This document shows, piece after piece, positions 24,743-31,749 of a stretch of DNA of 64,000 nucleotides (the first letter of the stretch is position 1; the number at the start of each line of letters is the position of its first letter). The notes under the pieces are model-generated. The model saw nothing but the letters and a program-made list of their open reading frames with translations, made no database searches and was not told the origin of the DNA. The position numbers and the translations under genes are program-made. Location: the NCBI RefSeq assembly GCF_021458635.1, contig NZ_JAIRDQ010000002.1:248001-312000 (forward strand), written 5' to 3'. The DNA comes from Bradyrhizobium monzae. Lineage in GTDB: Bacteria > Pseudomonadota > Alphaproteobacteria > Rhizobiales > Xanthobacteraceae.

Positions 24743-26628
24743 TCGGCAGACTCGATCGGCTTGGCCAGCAGGGAAGATCCCGGCGGCGAAGACTTCCTGT
24801 GGCGCTGCGCCAGCATCTCCAGCATGCCGACGATGCCCTTGGGGAAGACGACGACGATCAGCACGATGAAGCCGCCGAGCACGAGCTTTGACAGATCGGT
24901 CTGGCTCACCAGCCAGATGTTCAGCGCCTTGTAGACGATCGCGCCGATCACCCCGCCCGACACCGTCTCGACGCCACCGAGCAGCACCATGACCAGTGCA
25001 TCGACCGAGAGCGAGATGCCGAGATTATCCGGGAAGACGCTGCCCTTGAGGTAAGCGAACAGCGCGCCGCCAATGCCGGCCGTCGTTCCCGCGATCACGA
25101 AGGCGGTCCACTGGATCCGCTTGGCGTTGATGCCCACCGCCTCGCTGCGCAGCAGCGAGTCTCGGGTGGCACGGAGCGCGTAGCCGAATGGCGAGAACAC
25201 CATGACCCGCAGCGCGACCGTCACGAGCGCCGCAACACCGAGTGCCAGCCAGTAGAAATGCGACGGGCTCGCCGCCCAGCTCGCGGGCCAGACGCCCAGG
25301 ACTCCGTTGTCGCCGCCGGTGACGCTCACCCACTGAAACGCGATCGACCACACGATCTGCGCGAAGGCGAGCGTCAGCATCGCGAAGTAGACGCCGGAGA
25401 GCTGCACGGCGAAGAAGCCGAACACGGCGGCCCCCATGCAGCCGAGCAGCGGTCCGAGCAAAAGGCAGACGATCATCGGCAGCCCCGCCATCTTGGCGAG
25501 GAAGGCAACGCCATAGGCGCCGAGGCCGAAATAAGCGGCATGACCGAACGACGCGAGCCCGCCGACCGACATCAGGAAGTGCAGGCTGACGGCGAAGATC
25601 ACGAAGATCGCGATCTCCGAGCCGACGGTCAGCGCGTAATTGCCGGCGAACAGCGGCAGCATCGCCGCGATGACGAGGGCTGCGAGCGCCGCCAAGCGTT
25701 CGTTCGATGTCAGCGGCCGCCAGGGATTGACGGTGAGGCCCGGCGTCTTGCGCGCGGCCGCCTCCGGCTTGCCGAACAGGCCCCACGGACGGACGATCAG
25801 CACCACCGCCATCACCAGGAAGACCAGGATGATCGAGATCTTCGGGAAGATAAGGATGCCGAAGGCATTCAGCTCGGACACCAGCACGGCCGCGACGAAC
25901 GCGCCGACGATGCTGCCAAGGCCGCCGATCACGACCACGACGAAGACCTCGACGATGATGCGTAAATCCATCGCGTGATGCACGGCATCGCGCGGGATCT
26001 GGAGCGCGCCGCCAAGCGCCGCGAGGAAGACGCCGACCGCGAATACGGAGGTGAACAGCCATTTCTGATTGACGCCGAGCGCTGCGACCATGTCGCGATC
26101 CTGCGTCGCCGCGCGCACCAGCACGCCCCAGCGCGTGCGCTGGAACAGCAGCCAGAGTATGCCGAGCACGACCGGGCCCAGCGCGATCAGGAACAGATCA
26201 TAGCTCGGGATGTTCTGGCCGAAGAAATCGACCGCGCCCTTGAAGCCCGGCGCGCGGCGGCCGACGAGATCGTCGGGTCCCCAGATCAGCACCACAAGAT
26301 CCTCGACCATCAGGGTCAAGCCAAAGGTACCGAGCAGCTGGAACAGTTCGGGCGCGTGATAGATGCGCCGGAGCAGCACCATCTCGACAAGCACGCCGAT
26401 CAGCGCCACCGCAAGCGCGGCGACAACGACGCCGCCCCAGAAGCCGAACGCGCCGGAGAATCGCTCCGTCAGCGTGAAGGCGATGTAGGCGCCGATCATG
26501 TAGAAGGCGCCGTGCGCGAAATTCACGATCCGCGTCACGCCAAAGATGATCGACAGGCCCGAGGCCACCAGGAACAGCGACGCTGCGCTGGCGAGACCGG
26601 TCAGAAACTGTACGACGTAAAAGGCCAT
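24739..26628 (-). CDS. Fused branched-chain-type ABC permease (LivH-LivM)
   Basis: A 629-residue membrane protein, twice the size of a single permease. The N-terminal 290 residues look like LivH (LVASGLSIIFGVTRIVNFAHGAFYMIGAYIAF; GGLGSIVGAFVAAVLVSELNAFG). A linker (PEAAARKTPGLTVNPWRPL) follows, then a LivM part (LMSVGGLASFGHAAYFGLGAYGVAFL; ALRATRDSLLRSEAVGINAKRIQWTAFVIAGTTAGIGGALFAY). LivH and LivM are normally separate, so this is a fusion with an intact frame and both loops. The start is followed upstream by a 147-base gap filled by a palindromic repeat. Confidence 0.92.
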   Translation of the reverse strand: MAFYVVQFLTGLASAASLFLVASGLSIIFGVTRIVNFAHGAFYMIGAYIAFTLTERFSGAFGFWGGVVVAALAVALIGVLVEMVLLRRIYHAPELFQLLGTFGLTLMVEDLVVLIWGPDDLVGRRAPGFKGAVDFFGQNIPSYDLFLIALGPVVLGILWLLFQRTRWGVLVRAATQDRDMVAALGVNQKWLFTSVFAVGVFLAALGGALQIPRDAVHHAMDLRIIVEVFVVVVIGGLGSIVGAFVAAVLVSELNAFGILIFPKISIILVFLVMAVVLIVRPWGLFGKPEAAARKTPGLTVNPWRPLTSNERLAALAALVIAAMLPLFAGNYALTVGSEIAIFVIFAVSLHFLMSVGGLASFGHAAYFGLGAYGVAFLAKMAGLPMIVCLLLGPLLGCMGAAVFGFFAVQLSGVYFAMLTLAFAQIVWSIAFQWVSVTGGDNGVLGVWPASWAASPSHFYWLALGVAALVTVALRVMVFSPFGYALRATRDSLLRSEAVGINAKRIQWTAFVIAGTTAGIGGALFAYLKGSVFPDNLGISLSVDALVMVLLGGVETVSGGVIGAIVYKALNIWLVSQTDLSKLVLGGFIVLIVVVFPKGIVGMLEMLAQRHRKSSPPGSSLLAKPIESAE

Positions 26629-26663
26629 CGGCGGTCCGGGTTAGTTAAGTCTCAATCCTTGGC

Positions 26664-26763
26664 GTCATCCTTCGAGACGGCGCTGCGCGCCTCCTCAGGA
26701 TGAGGTCTGGACCCTCATGGTGAGGAGCGCGGCGACGCCGCGCGTCTCGAACCATGAAGGCCC
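26664..26763. repeat. Palindromic intergenic repeat
   Basis: In the gap between the binding-protein gene and the fused permease gene lie CATCCTTCGAGACGGCGC ... CTCCTCAGGATGAGG and CCTCATGGTGAGGAGCGCGG ... CGCGCGTCTCGAACCATGAAGG. The arms can pair as large hairpins. It belongs to the same general family as the element at 22634-22755. Inside an operon it could attenuate or stabilise the message. Confidence 0.75.
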
Positions 26764-26775
26764 GGGTCTCTTACA

Positions 26776-27978
26776 TCAGTCTTTCGGCCGCAGCTTCTCG
26801 ACTTCGGCATCGCTCGGCAGATAGTCCGAGCCCTTCTTGTAGGCGAAGTCGACCATCACGCCCTTGCCGTCCTTCTGCGCGGTCTTGCCGACGAAGGCAC
26901 CGAGGGTCGACTGGTGGTCGATCTTGCGGAACGTGATCTCGCCAAACGGAGACGGCATCGAGAGACCTTCAGCGGCTGCGATCATCTTGTCGGTATCGGT
27001 CGAGCCGGCCTTGGCCAGGATGGCGGCAGCCGCCTTGATGGTCTGGTAGCCGACGATCGAGCCGAGGCGCGGATAGTCGTTGTACTTGGCCTGATAGGCC
27101 TTCAGGAACGCGTCATGCTCGGGCGTCTTGAGCGAATACCAGGGATAGCCGGTGACGATCCAGCCTTCGGGCGTCTCGTCCTTGAGCGGATCGAGATATT
27201 CGGGCTCGCCGGTCAGGAACGACACGACCTCGCGTCCCTTGAACAGGCCGCGGGTATTGCCTTCGCGCACGAGCTTGACGAGGTCGGGGCCGAAGGTGAC
27301 GTTGAGGATGGCTTCCGGATTGGCCTGCGCCACCGCCTGCACCACCGGGCCCGCATCGATCTTGCCCTGCGGCGGCCACTGCTCGTCGACCCACTGGATG
27401 TCGGGGCGCTTCTCCGACATCAGCTTCTTGAACACCGCGACCGCCGACTGGCCGTATTCATAATTCGGCGCAATTGTCGCCCAGCGCTTGGCCGGCAGCT
27501 TGCTGGCGGCTTCCACCAGCATTGCGGCCTGCATGTAGTTGGAGGGACGCAGGCGGAAGGTGTACTTGTTGCCCTTTGCCCAGGTCACCGCGTCCGTCAG
27601 CGGCTCGGCCGCGAGGAAGAACACCTTCTTCTGGTTGGCGAAGTCGCTGACGGCGAGGCCGATGTTGGACAGGAACGTGCCCGTCAGCATCGCGACGCCC
27701 TCGCTGGAGACGAGCTCGTTGGCTGCCGTCTGCGCATCCGCCGGCTTGCCGCCGTCGTCCTTGGAGATGACGACGAGCTTCTTGCCGTTGATACCGCCGG
27801 CCGCGTTGATCTCTTCGACCGCGAGCTGCCAGCCCTTGCGATAGGGCTCGGTGAAGGACGGCAGCAGCGAGTAGCTGTTGATCTCGCCGATCTTGATGTC
27901 CTCAGCCACGGCCGAATGGCCGATGCCGCCCGCCAGAAGCGCAAAGGCCGCGCCGACAAAATAGCTTCTTGCTCGCAT
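26776..27978 (-). CDS. Branched-chain-type ABC transporter substrate-binding protein
   Basis: A 400-residue periplasmic protein from ATG at 27978, with GGAGG 7 bases upstream. Signal peptide MRARSYFVGAAFALLAGGIGHSAVA is cut before EDIKIGEINSYSLLPSFTEPYRKGWQLAVEEINAAGGINGKKLVVISKDDGGKP, the usual LivJ-type (Peripla_BP_6) opening. ANPEAILNVTFGPDLVKLVREGN is also typical. It delivers the ligand to the LivHM-G-F transporter encoded downstream. The position between DUF1185 and the permease in the nicotinate operon suggests nicotinate, 6-hydroxynicotinate or another pyridine carboxylate as ligand. Confidence 0.92.
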   Translation of the reverse strand: MRARSYFVGAAFALLAGGIGHSAVAEDIKIGEINSYSLLPSFTEPYRKGWQLAVEEINAAGGINGKKLVVISKDDGGKPADAQTAANELVSSEGVAMLTGTFLSNIGLAVSDFANQKKVFFLAAEPLTDAVTWAKGNKYTFRLRPSNYMQAAMLVEAASKLPAKRWATIAPNYEYGQSAVAVFKKLMSEKRPDIQWVDEQWPPQGKIDAGPVVQAVAQANPEAILNVTFGPDLVKLVREGNTRGLFKGREVVSFLTGEPEYLDPLKDETPEGWIVTGYPWYSLKTPEHDAFLKAYQAKYNDYPRLGSIVGYQTIKAAAAILAKAGSTDTDKMIAAAEGLSMPSPFGEITFRKIDHQSTLGAFVGKTAQKDGKGVMVDFAYKKGSDYLPSDAEVEKLRPKD

Positions 27979-28056
27979 CCCAACCTCCAGTTTTGAACTC
28001 TGTCTCTCGACCACGATCATGCCGGAGAAGCTGTGCCCGCCTCTCCGAACCGTCCC

Positions 28057-28641
28057 TTATTTCAAACCGTCTTCGCCCTTGATCTCCGCAACCGTCAGCC
28101 CGCCGACGCGCGGCAGCGGACGGCCGCTGTCGGTGACGGCGACCGCGACCATGATCTCGTTGGCGCGCGGCGCGTCGTTGATCTGCACTTCCATGCCGTC
28201 GAAATGACTGCGCACGAAGGCCGCATCCTTGTGGCCGAGCGGAATGTCGAGCGTCGTGCCGGGGCCGCTGCGCTTCTTCGACGACGGAATCAGCGCCGCG
28301 CCCTTGGTCAGGACTTTGCGCACCGGCGCGCCCATCTTGGGATGGAGAATCGCGGCGGCGTGCTCCAGCTCGCCATTCTCGCCGACGGCCGCGGCCTTGC
28401 CGTAGCTCTGCGCCTTCGCACCATCGATGCCGAGTGCGGCGACCGCGCGCTTCGACAGGAGTTCACCGAGTTCCTCGCCGATCGCGATCAGCGGCGACAG
28501 GTCCTCGACATATTTTCCGGCAAAAGGATTTTCGATCACGGCGATCGCGGCAGCGCGCCGGGTTGGCGGCGAGACCTGGCGGCCCATCTCCATCTGCGTC
28601 TCTTCGACGACGGTGACGATCTTGCGGATGATCGCGCTCAT
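28057..28641 (-). CDS. DUF1185 family protein ("amino acid synthesis" family)
   Basis: A 194-residue soluble protein starting MSAIIRKIVTVVEETQMEMGRQV. The pattern PTRRAAAIAVIENPFAGKYVEDLSPLIAIGEELGELLSKRAVAALG ... GAPVRKVLTKGAALIPSSKKRSGPGTTLDIPLGHKDAAFVRSHFDGMEVQINDAPRANEIMVAVAVTDSGRPLPRVGGL is that of DUF1185 (PF06684), whose reaction is not established. It starts 16 bases after the UPF0280 gene within the reductase operon. It may handle the product of ring opening or a side product, which is speculation. Confidence 0.85.
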   Translation of the reverse strand: MSAIIRKIVTVVEETQMEMGRQVSPPTRRAAAIAVIENPFAGKYVEDLSPLIAIGEELGELLSKRAVAALGIDGAKAQSYGKAAAVGENGELEHAAAILHPKMGAPVRKVLTKGAALIPSSKKRSGPGTTLDIPLGHKDAAFVRSHFDGMEVQINDAPRANEIMVAVAVTDSGRPLPRVGGLTVAEIKGEDGLK

Positions 28642-28656
28642 GTTTCGCTTCCCTGT

Positions 28657-29553
28657 TCAGGCATGAACCGCATTCTCCAGCACAAGCGGGCGCGGTCGTT
28701 GCTCTTCTATATCCCTGGTTCCGATGACAAGCATATCACCACAAAGCCGCAGCACGGCACCCTCGATCAGTCGGCGATCAAGTAATTGCCGTGCACATTC
28801 CGCGCCAGATTCCAGCGCATTGGCGATCTCATTCTGCGACAATTCACCGACCGCGCGGGTGACGAGACGCGCACCGAGATCGCTGTCGGGCTGCAGCTCG
28901 TTTGCGGGTTGCCGGATGATGGCGGGATGCCCGGGCAGATCGACGGCATTAGCGATGATCGTCGCCGCCGCGTCGGCCTGCGATGCCGTCGCAGCCAGCA
29001 CGGTCACCGCATCCGCAATGCCGAGCGAAAAGCTGCGGCCATGGCGTCCGCTGGTCGCGATGCCGCGCACGGGATCATCAGCATTGACCCGCATGGCGTG
29101 CATCACGCCGTCGCGGTCCGGCCGATCCATCAGCCCCACCGAAAAATGCTCGCCCCGTCCGAGATGCAGCGCGATATCGCCGCCATTGTTGACGTAGACC
29201 CGATCGAGCGACGCAGCATTCAGCATCGCGCCGAGAATCTCCTCCGCCACGCTGCCGGCGACGGCGGCCATTGGCGTGATGAAACCAGCGGCGGCATAAG
29301 GCGCCACAGCGGCGTGCATCCGGCGCGCGACCGCGCCCTTCATCGAAGTCAGCTTCTCGGCGGCCGTCCGCAATTCCCCAAGTTCCGCACAGAGCTCGTC
29401 GAGCAGCCCGGTGAATCGGCGCGCTGCGGCCTCATAGGCCGCGCGCACCTCATGCTCGCGTCCCCTCGCCTCAATGATCAGGTCAATCGGTCCATCCTGC
29501 AAATGCAGCCGCCGGCCATCAGACAGCAATGCGATTTGCGGGAGCCGTGTCAT
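28657..29553 (-). CDS. UPF0280 family protein, ApbE-like
   Basis: A 298-residue protein of the UPF0280 family. It shows the main ApbE landmarks: ITPMAAVAGSVAEEIL, VYVNNGGDIALHLG, GIATSGRHGRSFSLG and the ADAVTVLAATASQADA stretch. ApbE transfers FMN from FAD to target proteins and binds Mg and FAD at these places. No export signal is visible, unlike most ApbE proteins. It overlaps the 6-hydroxynicotinate reductase gene by ATGA, so a role in flavin loading or maturation of that flavo-iron-sulfur enzyme is an attractive but unproven idea. Confidence 0.85.
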   Translation of the reverse strand: MTRLPQIALLSDGRRLHLQDGPIDLIIEARGREHEVRAAYEAAARRFTGLLDELCAELGELRTAAEKLTSMKGAVARRMHAAVAPYAAAGFITPMAAVAGSVAEEILGAMLNAASLDRVYVNNGGDIALHLGRGEHFSVGLMDRPDRDGVMHAMRVNADDPVRGIATSGRHGRSFSLGIADAVTVLAATASQADAAATIIANAVDLPGHPAIIRQPANELQPDSDLGARLVTRAVGELSQNEIANALESGAECARQLLDRRLIEGAVLRLCGDMLVIGTRDIEEQRPRPLVLENAVHA

Positions 29554-31025
29554 TGCCGCGGTCCCGGGATCGAGTTCTGCCAGGGCAACTGACGGATATC
29601 ATCGCCGCCCCTGACCTCGGACAGCGGCTTCACATAGTCCATATGTCCGCCGAGCGCGGCATAGTCAGTGAGTCTCATCGTGAATTCGATCGGCGCCACC
29701 AGCGCCGGCGTCGGCACATAGCCGAACGCACCGGCAGGCATCTGCGTCACGTCCACCATGTAGGTGATGCCGCCGCCCGGCCAGACATAGACGGCAGCGC
29801 CGCCGCTGGTGACGCGCGTCAGCGCATCCTTCACCGAACGCGTCAGCCGCACCGGATTGTCGGTAACGCCCGCACGCAACGAACCGCCTGCGCCGGCCAT
29901 GAACAGCACCGTGCACAGTGCCGGCTCGCAATTTTCCTGGATGCGCTCGACCGAGAATTTCAGGTCGGCCGGCATTTCGGTCTCGACCGGCTTCAAGGCC
30001 TCGTCGAGCACGTAATAGGACGAATGCTCGCCGGTGGTGGAGACCATCAGCATCGAGAGGCCGGGCCTGGCCTCCTTGGTATCGAACGGCCCGAGGATGG
30101 CCAGCGGATCGGAGATGTCAGTGCCACCCCACCCCGTGCCGGGATCGGCGACCTGGAAATAGCGGCCTGGCGTCGAGCGCCGACCCTTCATCTTGATGCC
30201 GGTGTCGGCGATGTCGAGCAGTTTGCCGGCCTGGTGCTCGCTGAGCACGCCGGTGATGTGGTCGTCGACCACGACGACCTCGTCGACCTTGCCGTGCCAT
30301 TGCTTGGCGAACATGCCGATCGTCGCCGAGCCGCAGCCGACGCGCATGCGCTCTTCTTTCACGCCATTGACGATCGGGGGCTGGCCGGCCTGCACCACCA
30401 CACTCGCGCCGCCGTCGATGGTGAGCTCCACCGCCTTACAATTGGCGAGATCCATCAGCGTGTCGCAGGTGACGCGGCCCTCCTTCTTGGAGCCGCCGGT
30501 CAGATGATGCACGCCGCCGAGCGACAGCATCTGCGAGCCGTATTCGCTGGTGGTGACGTGGCCAACCGCCTCGCCCTGCGCGCGCACGGTCGCGGTTTCC
30601 GGGCCGAGATAGCGGTCGGTGTCGATCTTCACCTTGATGCCGCAGTAGGAGAAGATGCCTTCGGTGACCACGGTCACCATGTCGACGCCATCGACCTCGG
30701 AGGAGACGATGAACGGCGCCGGCTTGTAATCCGGATAAGTCGTACCCGCACCGATCGCGGTGACGAAGGTCGAGGGCTCGTGGACGATCTTGCCGTCCCA
30801 GTCTTCGGTTCGGCTGAACGGCACGAGCTTGCCACCCTGCGACACCGTGCGTTCGAGAATGATGTGCGGATCGACGCGGACGAGCTTGCCGTCGTGGTTC
30901 GCGTAACGATCGCAAGCGCCCGCCGCGCCCGGCTTGATGTAGCACATCACCGGACAGGCATCGCAGCGGATCTTGTCGATGGCAGCGCTCGTCGTTTCCA
31001 TCACCATGTCAAAGCCAGCAGACAT
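29550..31025 (-). CDS. hnr: 6-hydroxynicotinate reductase
   Basis: A 491-residue protein (start ATG 31025, MSAGFDMVMETTSAAIDKIRCDACPVMC). Four cysteines near the N-terminus (C21, C24, C28, C38: CDACPVMC, then GAAGACDRY) can hold an iron-sulfur cluster. GWGGTDISDPLAIL, VGCGSATIGMFAKQWHGKVDEVVVVDDHITGVLSEHQAG and VYVWPGGGITYMVDV are further conserved-looking parts. I recognise it as the enzyme that reduces 6-hydroxynicotinate to 6-oxo-1,4,5,6-tetrahydronicotinate with reduced ferredoxin in Eubacterium barkeri. Its neighbours (nicotinate hydroxylase, enamidase, ferredoxin reductase) support this. No clear Shine-Dalgarno precedes the start. Confidence 0.87.
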   Translation of the reverse strand: MSAGFDMVMETTSAAIDKIRCDACPVMCYIKPGAAGACDRYANHDGKLVRVDPHIILERTVSQGGKLVPFSRTEDWDGKIVHEPSTFVTAIGAGTTYPDYKPAPFIVSSEVDGVDMVTVVTEGIFSYCGIKVKIDTDRYLGPETATVRAQGEAVGHVTTSEYGSQMLSLGGVHHLTGGSKKEGRVTCDTLMDLANCKAVELTIDGGASVVVQAGQPPIVNGVKEERMRVGCGSATIGMFAKQWHGKVDEVVVVDDHITGVLSEHQAGKLLDIADTGIKMKGRRSTPGRYFQVADPGTGWGGTDISDPLAILGPFDTKEARPGLSMLMVSTTGEHSSYYVLDEALKPVETEMPADLKFSVERIQENCEPALCTVLFMAGAGGSLRAGVTDNPVRLTRSVKDALTRVTSGGAAVYVWPGGGITYMVDVTQMPAGAFGYVPTPALVAPIEFTMRLTDYAALGGHMDYVKPLSEVRGGDDIRQLPWQNSIPGPRQ

Positions 31026-31266
31026 TGCGGTTATCATTCGTATACGAACGATGGTGCGCGCGGTCCCGATAGCTGTCAAGCGGCGCCGCGCGCGAAAAGG
31101 CGCGCCTGCCGAATAAAACCTCATTTGCCTCCCGGCTTTGTCCACAAAGCGGGCAGTTGCGCTGCACTGCGGCATGACCGCTTGCACGTTTGTGTACAAA
31201 CGGTATCGTCGCGTCGTAGATTTCAAGTGATCTGGAATTTTGCGATCGCAGGGTTTGGGAACGAGG
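31026..31266. promoter_or_regulatory. Divergent promoter region of the hnr operon and nicAB, with two palindromes
   Basis: This 241-base gap separates hnr (minus) from nicA (plus). CATTCGTATACGAACG at 31035-31050, 9 bases before the hnr start, is a 16-bp palindrome centred on GTATAC and nearly the same as that between fpr and ena. On the nicA side, CGTTTGT GT ACAAACG at 31187-31202 has perfect 7-bp arms. A regulator sitting at either site could control one direction each. The MarR encoded at the end of the hnr operon is the natural candidate. Confidence 0.65.
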
Positions 31267-31749
31267 ATGACGCAGGCACCGATCCGCCTGACCGTGAACG
31301 GCAGGATCCACGACGTCACGGCAGAGCGCCAGACGCCGCTGCTTTATGTGCTGCGCAATGATCTCGGACTCAACGGCCCGAAATACGGTTGCGGCTTGGG
31401 TGAATGCGGCACCTGCACTGTCCTGATCGACGGCACCGCCGCACGCTCTTGCGTGATTCCAATCAGCGGCTGCGCCGGACGCGACATCGCGACGCTCGAA
31501 GGCCTCGGCACAAGCGACAGGCCTGATGTGGTGCAGCAGGCCTTCATTGACGAGCAGGCCGCGCAATGCGGCTACTGCCTCAACGGCATGATCATGACCA
31601 CCAGGGCGCTGCTTGCGATCAACCCGCAACCAACCGAGCAGGAAGCGCTCGCGGCGTTGCGCTACAATCTCTGCCGCTGCGGCACGCATGTCGAAATCCT
31701 GCGCGCCGTGATGCGCGCATCGGGCCAGCTCGCCGGGGTCCGTGATTGA
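31267..31749 (+). CDS. nicA: Nicotinate hydroxylase small subunit, [2Fe-2S] protein (NicA-like)
   Basis: A 160-residue iron-sulfur subunit of the xanthine oxidase family (start ATG 31267). The plant-type [2Fe-2S] domain is YGCGLGECGTCTVLIDG with the fourth Cys in ARSC; the second, all-helical [2Fe-2S] domain has QCGYCLNGMIM and NLCRCGTH. It passes electrons from the molybdenum centre of its partner subunit to the cytochrome domain. Its stop overlaps the start of the large subunit (TGATG). In Pseudomonas putida the NicAB pair hydroxylates nicotinate to 6-hydroxynicotinate. Confidence 0.92.
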   Translation: MTQAPIRLTVNGRIHDVTAERQTPLLYVLRNDLGLNGPKYGCGLGECGTCTVLIDGTAARSCVIPISGCAGRDIATLEGLGTSDRPDVVQQAFIDEQAAQCGYCLNGMIMTTRALLAINPQPTEQEALAALRYNLCRCGTHVEILRAVMRASGQLAGVRD

